A DNA stretch of 64,000 nucleotides from assembly GCA_019638805.1 (NCBI GenBank), contig JAHBTA010000001.1, positions 669,408 to 733,407 on the forward strand, given 5' to 3'. Origin of the DNA: Microbacteriaceae bacterium. GTDB lineage: Bacteria > Actinomycetota > Actinomycetes > Actinomycetales > Microbacteriaceae. The notes under the pieces are model-generated. The model did no database searches and was not told the origin of the DNA. It worked only from the letters and a program-made list of their open reading frames with translations. Of the stretch, positions 1-7,601 are shown in pieces (the stretch's first letter is position 1; the number at the start of each line of letters is the position of its first letter). The translations under genes were made by a program, and so were the position numbers.

Positions 1-392
1 CACATTTCCTTCTTCCAGGCGATGGCATCGATCTCGAGCAGGAACTCGGGGCGCGAGAGCGGCCCGATCTGCACCGTCGCGCGCGCGGGACGGTGGTCGC
101 CGAATGCCGCGCGATACGCCGTGTTCATGCCCTCGCTCAACCCGATGTCGGTCAGGTAGACGGTGGTCTTGATCACGTCGGCGAGGCTCAGGCCCGCCTG
201 CTCGAGGATGAGGGCGACGTTGCCGAGGACGCGTTCCGCCTGCTGCTCGACCCCGCCCGCCACGCTCTCTCCGGTGAACAGGTCCATCGGCACGCAGCCG
301 GACACGAAGACGAACGGCGGCGCGACGAAGGCGGGCGAGTAGGGCGGACCCGGAGGACGAGCGCCAGGAACGTGCAGGGGGCCGGGGATCAT
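1..392 (-). CDS. RidA/YjgF/YER057c-family protein (3' end outside window)
   Basis: The 130 visible residues match the RidA family: a core VSGCVPMD segment near residue 35, an LIxxAGLSLxDVIKTTVYLTD stretch in the middle, and an RPARATVQIG segment followed by a conserved LLEIDAIA near the end. RidA proteins are usually about 125-130 residues, so almost all of it is present although the stop codon is not. Family members hydrolyse reactive enamine/imine intermediates formed by PLP enzymes, or act as deaminases in catabolic operons. The ATG overlaps the stop of the upstream amidohydrolase (ATGA), so it is the last visible gene of the transporter operon. A deaminase role fits the threonine-synthase-like PLP enzyme of the same cluster, but that is inference. 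Confidence 0.88.
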   Translation of the reverse strand, partial: MIPGPLHVPGARPPGPPYSPAFVAPPFVFVSGCVPMDLFTGESVAGGVEQQAERVLGNVALILEQAGLSLADVIKTTVYLTDIGLSEGMNTAYRAAFGDHRPARATVQIGPLSRPEFLLEIDAIAWKKEM

Positions 393-1603
393 CCGCTCAC
401 CTCGAGGAGTGCGACGCCGGATCGCCAGGAGCCCCTGCACTCCCGGAGCCCGGCGGGGTCGCGGGTCAGGTCGCCGGCGAAGAGCGCCAGATCGGCTGGA
501 GCGCCCGCTCGGATGACCCCTGCGCCGGACCCGGGGTCGACCGCCGCCGCGGGCACCGACGTCGCGCGCTGCACGACCTCCTCGACCGGCACGCCGGCTT
601 CGGCCACGGCGGCGAGCCGGCCGGGGTAGTGCGCGAGCTTCCTCCCGAACTCGTCGCTGGAGAAGAACAGGTGTGCGCCGCGGGCGCGCAGATCGTGGTG
701 AAGCTGCCAGCGATTGCGGGGGGCTCCGTGCGGGGCGTCGACGATGAACGACTCCCCGTCGCGCACCGTGTAGTCGGCGAAGCTGTTCGGCAGGTCCAGG
801 TCGATGAACATCCCGCGCTCGACGATCCGGTCCGCGATGCGCGGGTCGTAGTCGATCGTGCCCGGCTCCGAACCCAGCCAATTGCAGTGGGCGAGGGTGT
901 CCACGCCGGCGTCCACACACATGGCGATCGCCGTCGTGCACGTCGCGTGAGCCACCACGTGGAGACCGAGTCCGTGTGCCTCCTCCACGAGGGCGGCCAC
1001 GTCATCGGGTCGGTACTGCGGGGCCCGGCGATTCGTGTGGGGATCCATGTCCCCGCCCGCGGCCATGAGTTTGACATGGTCGACTCCCGCTGCGTGCAGC
1101 TCTCGCACGCGGGCGCGCAGCCCCGCCTCGTCGTCGGCCGCGACTCCGATGAAGTCGGCATGGCCGCCGGTCGTCGTGATCGCGGGGCCGCCCGCGCGCA
1201 GGCGGGCAGCACCGCTCGCGGGATCGGCGACCGTCCGGGCGACCTCGACGGTGACGAGGGTCGGGCTGCCCACGTCGCGCACCGTCGTCACGCCGGCCCG
1301 ACCCGCGGCCTGGAGGGAGGCGAGGCACCAGGCTCGGAGCCCCTCGGGGCTCCTGCGACTCGCCTCCCACTCGGCCGGATCGTCATCCGTCGAATACGCG
1401 GGGTGGGCATGGGCGTCGATGAGCCCTGGGGTGAGCGTCGCCGTGCGCGCATCGACGACGCGAGCCTCTCGCGAGCGATATCCGTCGCCGACGGGCTCGA
1501 CGCCGACGATCGTTCCGTCGTGCACCACCACGGCGACGTCATGCAGGGCGGGCGAGCCCGTCCCGTCGATGAGCGTCCCGCTCTCGATCACCAGCGTTGT
1601 CAT
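389..1603 (-). CDS. Amidohydrolase family 1 (imidazolonepropionase/prolidase-like)
   Basis: A 404-residue metal-dependent hydrolase of the PF01979 type. It begins with the usual small beta domain (TLIDGTG, about residues 10-16). The metal-binding DAHAH motif follows, with His65 and His67. Further on come a VKLMAAGG segment that could supply the bridging Lys, HATC and HCNW histidines, and an SSDEF Asp. The start was placed at an ATG preceded by GGAGGAGG; the open frame extends upstream, but those codons lie inside the preceding gene. The ATG overlaps that gene's TGA. The protein probably cleaves a cyclic or linear amide of an amino acid derivative in the cytoplasm. The substrate cannot be read from sequence. 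Confidence 0.88.
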   Translation of the reverse strand: MTTLVIESGTLIDGTGSPALHDVAVVVHDGTIVGVEPVGDGYRSREARVVDARTATLTPGLIDAHAHPAYSTDDDPAEWEASRRSPEGLRAWCLASLQAAGRAGVTTVRDVGSPTLVTVEVARTVADPASGAARLRAGGPAITTTGGHADFIGVAADDEAGLRARVRELHAAGVDHVKLMAAGGDMDPHTNRRAPQYRPDDVAALVEEAHGLGLHVVAHATCTTAIAMCVDAGVDTLAHCNWLGSEPGTIDYDPRIADRIVERGMFIDLDLPNSFADYTVRDGESFIVDAPHGAPRNRWQLHHDLRARGAHLFFSSDEFGRKLAHYPGRLAAVAEAGVPVEEVVQRATSVPAAAVDPGSGAGVIRAGAPADLALFAGDLTRDPAGLRECRGSWRSGVALLEVSG

Positions 1604-2661
1604 GCCCCTCCTCCAGCCGATGCGCGGCGGGCGCTGCGCTCGACCTCGTCGAGCACGCGCATGACCGCGGCCGCGTCCTCGAAGGTCGCGAACTCGGGCA
1701 CGTGATCCGGGTCGGCGATGGCGACCGCCACGTCGTCCAGGAATCGCGCGACCGGCTGCGTGTAGGTGTCGCCCGCCCACCCCATGAGCGACGGCTCGGT
1801 CTCCGGCGCCTCGTGGACCTCGTGCGCGCCGTCGCGGCGATGACCGACGAGACGGGCGTCGTCGTCGAGGAAGAGGCTGCCGCGATCGCCGTGCACCTCG
1901 ATGCGTCGGCCGCGCTCACGCGCGAGGTTGCTGAGCACGATGTTGACGAGCACGCCGTCACCGGCCTCCAGCACGATCACCGCGGCGTCCTCCGCCGTCA
2001 CCCCCCGCTCCGTTCCCGACTCATCCGTGCGCAGCTCGTCCACGACCCGCGTGGCACCGCGGGCGGCACCGATCTCGCCGAACAGCCAGCGCACCAGGTC
2101 GACCGCGTGCGAACCGTACTCGCGCAGCACGCCGCCGCCGTTCTCGCGGGACGAGAGCCACGTCCAGGTCCGTTCGTGGAGTTCCGGAGCGGCGATCTCG
2201 AGGAGGGCGAACCGCGGCCGCCCGACGTAGCCATCGCGGAGGAGTTCGCGCAGCCGCCGGCGCACCGGGTTGTAGCGCTGCTGCAGGTCGACGGCCGCGA
2301 CCAGGCCGGAGGCCCGCGCGGCGGCCACCATCCGCCTGCCTTCCGCCGCGGTGAGGGCGAGCGGCTTCTCGCAGACGACATGCGCCCCCGCCCGCAGCGC
2401 CCCGATCGCCGGCTGCGCGTGATGGGCGGGCGGGGTGGCGATCGCGACCACGTCGAGCTCGCAGGCCGCGGGGTCGGTGAGGTAGCGCTCGCCGACCAGC
2501 ACCTCCGGCTCCGACCAGAGGTCGATGACCTCGGTGACCCGGCGCGGGTCCGGATCGTAGACGGCCGCGAGACGCCAGCGGGGGCTGCGGCTGAACGCAG
2601 CCGCCATGACCGACCCCATGACGCCCAGTCCCAGGACGCCCACTCTGAGCGGCGCGGTCAT
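1600..2661 (-). CDS. Gfo/Idh/MocA-family NAD(P)-dependent oxidoreductase
   Basis: A 353-residue protein with an N-terminal Rossmann fold (GVLGLGVMGS, residues 8-17), the family motif CEKPLALT (Glu98-Lys99-Pro100) and a C-terminal alpha/beta domain. Members oxidise or reduce sugars, inositols and related polyols, with Lys of the EKP motif in catalysis. It is coupled to the upstream permease and downstream amidohydrolase by 4-nt ATGA overlaps, so it is made together with the importer. The stretch at residues 185-230 (HERTWTWLSSRENGGG, then EYGSHAVDLVRWLFGE) holds the usual substrate-site GGG and H-D-x-x-x-W residues. The substrate is unknown; one attached to an amino acid would suit the importer type. 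Confidence 0.88.
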   Translation of the reverse strand: MTAPLRVGVLGLGVMGSVMAAAFSRSPRWRLAAVYDPDPRRVTEVIDLWSEPEVLVGERYLTDPAACELDVVAIATPPAHHAQPAIGALRAGAHVVCEKPLALTAAEGRRMVAAARASGLVAAVDLQQRYNPVRRRLRELLRDGYVGRPRFALLEIAAPELHERTWTWLSSRENGGGVLREYGSHAVDLVRWLFGEIGAARGATRVVDELRTDESGTERGVTAEDAAVIVLEAGDGVLVNIVLSNLARERGRRIEVHGDRGSLFLDDDARLVGHRRDGAHEVHEAPETEPSLMGWAGDTYTQPVARFLDDVAVAIADPDHVPEFATFEDAAAVMRVLDEVERSARRASAGGGA

Positions 2662-3374
2662 CGACGCGCCCCCCGGATCAGTCCGGCGAGCCGGGGGGAC
2701 CGGCGGTGGAGTCGGCTCTGGCCTCGGTCCAGCCGGCGTTCGACGCGGCGCAGAAGCGCGATCACGGGGAGCCCGAGCATGAGGTAGACGACCGTCACGA
2801 TCGCGAAGAGCTCGAAGTAGCGGAAGTTGAGCGCCGCGATCGCCTTGGCCGCCCCGAACAGCTCGGGGACGGCGATGAAGGAGAACAGCGAGGTGTCCTT
2901 GAAGATCGACACGAGATAGCTCGTCCAGATCGGCAGGACGTTGCGGATCGCCTGGGGAAGGATCACCCGCCACCAGGTGCGCCACCGGCTCAGCCCGAGC
3001 ACCTGGGCGGCCTCGCGCTGACCGACCTCGACCGCCAGGATCCCTGCCCGGAAGACCTCGGCGAGGTAGGGGCAGTACGCGAAGGAGATGGCGAGCACGC
3101 CTGCCACGGTCGCGGGCAGCACGATCCCGAATTGCGGCAGCACGTAGTACCAGGCGAAGAGCTGGACGAGCACGGGAATGGCGCGGCCCACGTGGATGTA
3201 GGCGTTGATGGCCGCACGGAACCACCCGCGCTCCGGGGTGATGACCGCCAGCCCGATGCCCAGCAGGGAGGCGAGGATCGCGATCGCGACCGCGAGGCCG
3301 ATGGTCGTGAGAACGGCGCTGCCGAGAATCGGCAGATAGCCCTGCAGGCGGTCGAAGAAGCCCTCGTCGATCAT
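2658..3374 (-). CDS. Polar amino acid ABC transporter permease
   Basis: A 238-residue inner-membrane permease of the HisM/GlnP family with about five hydrophobic segments. The cytoplasmic EAA loop is clear (EAAQVLGLSRWRTWWRVI, about residues 120-137), and this is where the ATPase docks. The start chosen, MIDEGFFDRL, gives the normal family length and an ATGA overlap with the upstream permease; a longer frame would run into that gene. The C-terminus is Arg-rich. With its neighbour it should form a heterodimeric channel served by the ATPase encoded divergently at 9858-10652. Confidence 0.9.
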   Translation of the reverse strand: MIDEGFFDRLQGYLPILGSAVLTTIGLAVAIAILASLLGIGLAVITPERGWFRAAINAYIHVGRAIPVLVQLFAWYYVLPQFGIVLPATVAGVLAISFAYCPYLAEVFRAGILAVEVGQREAAQVLGLSRWRTWWRVILPQAIRNVLPIWTSYLVSIFKDTSLFSFIAVPELFGAAKAIAALNFRYFELFAIVTVVYLMLGLPVIALLRRVERRLDRGQSRLHRRSPRLAGLIRGARR

Positions 3375-4030
3375 CCGACCCTCCAGCGCCTTTCGAGCCG
3401 CCGCAGCAGCATGGTGGTCGGGATGCACGTGACGCAGAAGAACAGCGCGACGATCCCGAGGGGGACGATCGAGGTTCCGGGATTGGCGCGGATGTAGCTG
3501 AGCGCCGCGAAGAGGATGTCCGGAACGGCGACCAGGGCGACCACCGGGGTGCTCCGGAACGCTTCGATGAGCGTGTTGGCGGTCGGCGGGAAGGCCACGC
3601 GGATCGCGACCGGGATGGTGATCCGCCGGACCCGGGTCGCGCCGCGCAGCCCGAGGACGGTGGCCGCTTCGAGCACACCCGTCGAGATGGAGGTGTGCGC
3701 GGCGCGGAAGACCTCGGACAGGTACGCACCGAAGTGCAGGGCGAACGTGAGCACGGCCGCCGGCCAGGCGTCGAGCACGAGGCCGAAGAGCGGAAGGACG
3801 TAGAAGACGAAGAACAGGTGGAGCAGGAGGGGGGTGGTTCGGACGATCTCGACGTACCCCACGACGATCGGAGCCAGGAACGGGATGCCCACGATGCGGA
3901 TCGCCGCAGTGACGAGCGCGACCGCGATCGCCAGCGGGAAGGCGAGGACGGTCAGCTGGACGTTCACCAGGCCCGCTGCGAACAGCACGCCGAACAGATC
4001 AGGCACGTAGGTCCATCTCTCTTTCACCAA
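3371..4030 (-). CDS. Polar amino acid ABC transporter permease
   Basis: A 219-residue HisQ/GlnP-type permease. It has an EIVRTTPLLLHLFF segment typical of the family's third membrane helix and an EAA loop (EAATVLGLRGATRVRRI). It is the partner of the next permease, with which it overlaps by 4 nt. A long inverted repeat separates it from the binding-protein gene upstream. In this family the two permeases, one lipoprotein and an ATPase dimer import polar amino acids, opines or amino-acid derivatives; specificity cannot be assigned here. Confidence 0.9.
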   Translation of the reverse strand: MVKERWTYVPDLFGVLFAAGLVNVQLTVLAFPLAIAVALVTAAIRIVGIPFLAPIVVGYVEIVRTTPLLLHLFFVFYVLPLFGLVLDAWPAAVLTFALHFGAYLSEVFRAAHTSISTGVLEAATVLGLRGATRVRRITIPVAIRVAFPPTANTLIEAFRSTPVVALVAVPDILFAALSYIRANPGTSIVPLGIVALFFCVTCIPTTMLLRRLERRWRVG

Positions 4031-4063
4031 GGTCCGGGCCGACCTGTTCGGCCGACCCGGACC
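4031..4063 (-). terminator. Hairpin between binding-protein and permease genes (attenuator-like)
   Basis: GGTCCGGG pairs perfectly with CCCGGACC, and an inner CCGA/TCGG stem closes a 5-nt loop. There is no T-run on the minus strand, so full termination is not obvious. A stem directly after the binding-protein gene commonly stabilises its mRNA or attenuates read-through, so that more binding protein than permease is made. That role is inferred. Confidence 0.55.
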
Positions 4064-4078
4064 AGCTGTGGCGGGGGC

Positions 4079-4921
4079 TCAGGACTCCGGGAAGCCGGGT
4101 CCGGGCTCCGTGATCGTCGACGGGTCGAAACCGTACTCCTCGAGGAGCCCGGCGAGGGTGCCGTCCTCCTTCGCGCCGGTGACGCACTCGTTCACGGCGT
4201 CGCGGAGGGCCTCCTTGCCCTTGGCGAAGTACCACCCCGGCGACGAGAGGCTGATGCCCTCGTAGTCCCACGGGTCCGCCACCTCGAATCCGGAGTCCGG
4301 GTTGTTCGCGACGTAGTCGCTCAGCGAGAGCTCCGCGGTCGCCGCCATCGTGATGCGGCCGGCGTTCATGTCGGCGATCATCGCGTCGAAGTTGGGGTAG
4401 ATCGACAGCTTCACCCCGAGCGCCTCGATGGCCTCCTGGTAGCTGCCGCCGGCGATGATGCCCAGCACCTCGCCCGAGGCGGCGGCATCCGACCAGCTGT
4501 GGATGCCGAGCGGGTTGCCTTCCAGCACCAGGATCTTCGAGCCGTAGCCGTAGAGCTGCTGGGTCGTGATGCCGACCTGCAGTCGCTCGTCCGTGATCGA
4601 CATGCCGGCGACCACGACGTCCCAGCGGTTCGATCCCAGGCCGGGCAGCAGGCCGTCCCAGTCGGTCGAGGAGACATCGACCTTGTCGATGCCCAGCTGG
4701 TCGGCGCAGTACTCGATGAGGTCGCCCTCGGCACCCTTCAGCTCGTCGCCGTCGAGGTAGGACCAGGGGACCTCGTTCGCGATGGCGACCCGGAGACCGT
4801 TCTCGACGTAGGGGGCCAGCGGGTCATCGGAGTCCCCGCCGGGGGCGGGGGCGGAACAGGCCGTCAGGAGGAGCCCGGCGGCGGCGATCGCGATAGCGGA
4901 TCGCGTCAGTGGTGCAGTCAT
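4079..4921 (-). CDS. ABC transporter substrate-binding lipoprotein, polar amino acid type
   Basis: A 280-residue SBP_bac_3-family protein. It has a short basic N-terminus, a hydrophobic stretch and the lipobox LLTAC with Cys22, so it should be a lipoprotein on the outer face of the membrane. The segments RVAIANEVPW, EGDLIEYCADQLG and DGLLPGLGSNRWDVVVAGMS are typical ligand-cleft elements. An Arg in the usual carboxylate-binding position of amino-acid binders is not obvious after the GMSIT segment (TDERLQ follows), so the ligand may be atypical. The ATG is preceded by GAAGGGA. A regulator-like motif lies about 30 nt upstream, and the FAH gene ends only 63 nt upstream, so this gene may be read both from its own promoter and through from the upstream operon. 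Confidence 0.9.
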   Translation of the reverse strand: MTAPLTRSAIAIAAAGLLLTACSAPAPGGDSDDPLAPYVENGLRVAIANEVPWSYLDGDELKGAEGDLIEYCADQLGIDKVDVSSTDWDGLLPGLGSNRWDVVVAGMSITDERLQVGITTQQLYGYGSKILVLEGNPLGIHSWSDAAASGEVLGIIAGGSYQEAIEALGVKLSIYPNFDAMIADMNAGRITMAATAELSLSDYVANNPDSGFEVADPWDYEGISLSSPGWYFAKGKEALRDAVNECVTGAKEDGTLAGLLEEYGFDPSTITEPGPGFPES

Positions 4922-4941
4922 ACGTTTATCCCTTCGGAAAA

Positions 4942-4966
4942 ATGCTGCGTGTAGCATGTACAATGC
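4942..4966. promoter_or_regulatory. Putative GntR operator upstream of the binding-protein gene
   Basis: The site holds TGTAGCATGT at 4950-4959, which matches 9 of 10 bases of the motif at 9785 and 12134. It is also part of an imperfect inverted repeat, ATGCTGC-GT-GTAGCAT, and is followed by ATGC. It sits in the only gap between the two minus-strand blocks of the cluster. The GntR regulator at 11472-12095 is the obvious candidate to bind it (inference). Confidence 0.5.
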
Positions 4967-4984
4967 AGGTGAACGAGGCGGTTG

Positions 4985-5836
4985 TCAAGCCTTCTCGGCC
5001 ACGATCCGGTTCCGGATCGCGCCGATGCCCTCGATCTCGACCTCGACGACATCGCCGGGCTCGAGGAACGGAACATCCGGGTGCCCGTAGGACACCCCCG
5101 CCGGCGTGCCCGTGCTGATCACGTCACCCGGGTTCAGGCGGACCTGATGGCTCAGATGCCACACCAGGAACCGGGGTCCGAACTGCATGTCGGCCGTGGT
5201 CCCGTCCTGGCGGACGACGCCGTTCACGCGAGTCCGCAGGCTCAGAGCGTCGACGTCGTCGAGCTCGTCGGGGGTCACCAGCCGAGGCCCGAGCGGGTTG
5301 AAGGTCGGGGTCGCCTTGCTGCGATCCCACCCCGTCGGCGGGTCGATCTGCCAGTCGCGGACCGACACGTCATGACTGATCGTGTAACCGGCGATGCAGG
5401 TGTCCGCGTCCGCGGGAGAGCCCAGCCGATGCGCGGGAGCCCCGATGACGATCGCGAGCTCGACCTCCCAGTCGAGGGTGGACTCACCGGCCGGACGCAC
5501 CACATCGTCGTTCGGCCCGACGATCGTCTCGGGGGCCTTGAGGAAGTAGATCGGCTCGTCCGGGATCGGCAAGGACGTCTCGCGCGCATGGTCGGTGAAG
5601 TTCAGGCCGACCGAGATCAGCTTGCCGACGCGCGGCACGGGCGGCCCGAGACGCGCGGCGAGCGCCGCGTCGGGGGCGCGCTCGAGCCGGCCGGCGGCGA
5701 GCTCCGCCGCGAGCTCGCGTGATCCCGCCGGTGAGATCGTCTGCAGCGGATCTCGATCGCCCAGCCCGAAGAGCCGGTCCTCGTGCCGCAGGTAGAGCAC
5801 CTCGGCTCCGGCGCGACCGCGTCGCTCGAAGATCAT
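4985..5836 (-). CDS. Fumarylacetoacetate hydrolase (FAH)-family protein
   Basis: A 283-residue FAH-fold protein. Metal-binding positions are visible around DWEVELAIVIG (Glu-x-Glu), preceded by VGLNFTDHA and KAPETIVGPNDD. The C-terminal part, GDVISTGTPAGVSYG then GDVVEVEIEGIG, is the family hallmark. Members hydrolyse C-C bonds of diketo acids, or act as dehydratases or lyases on 2-keto-3-deoxy acids. It is the last gene of the block 9768 to 4985 and overlaps the upstream lyase by ATGA. With the adjacent DapA-like lyase and hydroxyacid dehydrogenase it probably performs the terminal steps of a keto-acid pathway. Which reaction is not decidable. Confidence 0.9.
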   Translation of the reverse strand: MIFERRGRAGAEVLYLRHEDRLFGLGDRDPLQTISPAGSRELAAELAAGRLERAPDAALAARLGPPVPRVGKLISVGLNFTDHARETSLPIPDEPIYFLKAPETIVGPNDDVVRPAGESTLDWEVELAIVIGAPAHRLGSPADADTCIAGYTISHDVSVRDWQIDPPTGWDRSKATPTFNPLGPRLVTPDELDDVDALSLRTRVNGVVRQDGTTADMQFGPRFLVWHLSHQVRLNPGDVISTGTPAGVSYGHPDVPFLEPGDVVEVEIEGIGAIRNRIVAEKA

Positions 5837-6732
5837 GCCGCCTGCTCCAGCCGTTCTGCGCCGATCTCGTCCAGCAGGGCGCGCAGCCGGTCGAGCCCGA
5901 CGCCCTCGAGAGTCGGGGTGGGATGCGGGGGCAGCCCCGACGGGATCCCCAGCAGCGTGACGGCCTGCTGCACCACCGCCACGAATGCCGCCTCGTCGAA
6001 CATCCGGAGGCGGTGCACCTTGGCCTGAACCGCCCGAGCCGTCACCAGGTCGCCGCCGGTGGCGGCGCTCATGAGCTCCGAGAGCAGCGACGGGATCACG
6101 TTCGCGGTCGACGCGACCGCGCCGTCGCATCCATATGCCAGCGCGGCGAGGACGAGGCTGTCGTGACCGACCAGCACCCGGAACGAATCCGTCCGGAGCG
6201 CGAGGTAGGCGCACAGCGAGAGCATCGAGCCGCTGCTGTCCTTCAGGCCGGCGACGTTGGGGTGGCCGGCCAGCTCCGCGGCGAGCGCCACCGGGATCGT
6301 CCGGCCGGTGCGCGCGGGATGGTTGTAGAGGACGACCGGCACGGGGGACTCCTCGGACAGCTCGACGAGGTATGCGCGCAGTGCCGCGTCGTCGACACCG
6401 GTTCCCAGCGGCGGCGTCGCCACCACGTGGGACGCGCCCTCTGCCGCGGCGACGCGGGCCCGGGCGAGCGAGGCCTTCGTCGATCCGCTCGTCACCCCGC
6501 ACAGGACAGCCCGGCCGCCCGCCGCCGCTCCCGCCGCCGAGACGAGGCCCGCCACCTGCCGGTCGTCCAGCAGCCAGCCCTGCCCCTGGCCGCCGGCCAC
6601 GAAGTGCCCCTGCACACCGCGAGCCGTCAGAGCCGCGATCAGGCGCCCGAAGGCCTCCTCGTCCACCGTGCCGTCCGGACGGCGCGGTGTCGCGACGGCG
6701 GCGACCAGGCCGCCCAGAACCGGCACGCTCAT
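5833..6732 (-). CDS. Dihydrodipicolinate synthase/N-acetylneuraminate lyase-family protein
   Basis: A 299-residue (beta/alpha)8 class I aldolase. The Schiff-base lysine is Lys164 in GLKDSSG and the proton-relay tyrosine is Tyr136 in YNHPART, both in normal positions. The GG-x-G-x-GW segment near residues 47-53 replaces the usual GTTGE loop that binds the pyruvate carboxylate, so the substrate pocket is unlike true DapA. It is embedded in a catabolic operon with ATGA overlaps on both sides, so lysine synthesis is unlikely. It probably cleaves a 2-keto-3-deoxy acid to pyruvate and an aldehyde, or dehydrates one. The neighbouring hydroxyacid dehydrogenase could reduce a resulting semialdehyde. 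Confidence 0.87.
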   Translation of the reverse strand: MSVPVLGGLVAAVATPRRPDGTVDEEAFGRLIAALTARGVQGHFVAGGQGQGWLLDDRQVAGLVSAAGAAAGGRAVLCGVTSGSTKASLARARVAAAEGASHVVATPPLGTGVDDAALRAYLVELSEESPVPVVLYNHPARTGRTIPVALAAELAGHPNVAGLKDSSGSMLSLCAYLALRTDSFRVLVGHDSLVLAALAYGCDGAVASTANVIPSLLSELMSAATGGDLVTARAVQAKVHRLRMFDEAAFVAVVQQAVTLLGIPSGLPPHPTPTLEGVGLDRLRALLDEIGAERLEQAA

Positions 6733-7601
6733 CCTCGGCCCGTCTCGTAGAGGGTCCAGAGCCCGGCGTGGTCGAGGTCCCCGCCTCCGTCCTCAACGAG
6801 CCGCGCGAAGAGGTCGCGGGCGGTCCGGGTCATCGGCGCCCGATCGCCTCCCAGCGTCTCGGCCGCGTCCGTCGCGATCCGGAGGTCCTTGAGCTGGAGC
6901 GCCGATCGGAAGCCCGGCGCGAACGCCCCGTCGAGCATGCGGGCGCCGTGGTTCTCCAGGATCCGGCTGCCGGCGAAGCCTCCCAGGAGCGCCTCGCGCA
7001 CCCCTGCGGGGTCCACGCCCAGAGCGCCGGCGAGACTCAGGGCCTCGGCGACCAGCGCGATCGTCCCTCCGACGATCATCTGGTTGGCGGCCTTGGCGAC
7101 CTGGCCGGCGCCCACGTCCCCGACCCGGGTGATGCTCGAGCCCAGCGCGGAGAGGACCGGCATCGCCTGCTCCACGTCCGCCTCGGTTCCCCCCACCATG
7201 ATGGTGAGGCTCCCGGACTCGGCGCCGCGCACGCCTCCGGAGACCGGGGCGTCGATGAATCGCACGCCCTGACGTGCCAGTCGCGTCGAGATCTCGCGCG
7301 CGGTCGCCGGCGCGATCGTGCTCATGTCGATGAGCAGCTGGGGCGCCTGCAGGGCCTCACCCAGGCCGCCGTCTCCCCAGAGCGCGTCGAGGACGTCCGG
7401 ACTGTCGGGCAGCATGAGGATCACCAGATCGGCCCCGGAGGCGAGCGCCGGGAGGTCCGCTGCCACGTCGTGGCCGTCCTCTCGCGCCGCGGAGCGGCCG
7501 GCATCCGACCGGGCGTACGCGATCACCTCGTGCCCCGCCGCTCGCAGGTTGAGCGCCATCGGGCGACCCATGTTCCCCAGCCCCGCAAAACCGATCCTCA
7601 T
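6729..7601 (-). CDS. NAD(P)-dependent beta-hydroxyacid dehydrogenase (3-HIBADH/GarR-like)
   Basis: A 290-residue protein with the dinucleotide motif GLGNMGRPMA (residues 7-16), the substrate motif DAPVSGGVRGAESGSLTI (117-134) and the catalytic lysine Lys170 in GQVAKAANQM. The C-terminal all-alpha domain contains the KDLRIATDAA helix. The family includes 3-hydroxyisobutyrate dehydrogenase and tartronate semialdehyde reductase. Its place directly upstream of a DapA-type lyase recalls the aldolase-reductase pair of aldarate breakdown (GarL/GarR), but identity of the aldehyde is unknown. A good ribosome site, GGAGGCAGGTC, precedes the ATG, which overlaps the upstream stop. Confidence 0.88.
   Translation of the reverse strand: MRIGFAGLGNMGRPMALNLRAAGHEVIAYARSDAGRSAAREDGHDVAADLPALASGADLVILMLPDSPDVLDALWGDGGLGEALQAPQLLIDMSTIAPATAREISTRLARQGVRFIDAPVSGGVRGAESGSLTIMVGGTEADVEQAMPVLSALGSSITRVGDVGAGQVAKAANQMIVGGTIALVAEALSLAGALGVDPAGVREALLGGFAGSRILENHGARMLDGAFAPGFRSALQLKDLRIATDAAETLGGDRAPMTRTARDLFARLVEDGGGDLDHAGLWTLYETGRG

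Noticed and set aside
1600..3729. Very long open frame of 709 codons covering the oxidoreductase and both permeases' region
   Set aside because: Only the part from 2661 down is a real protein. The upstream codons are a shadow of the permease genes in another frame with Arg/Pro/Ser-rich translation.
4922..4984. Riboswitch upstream of the amino-acid binding-protein gene
   Set aside because: The gap of 63 nt is too short for known aptamers, and its content is better explained by a protein operator.
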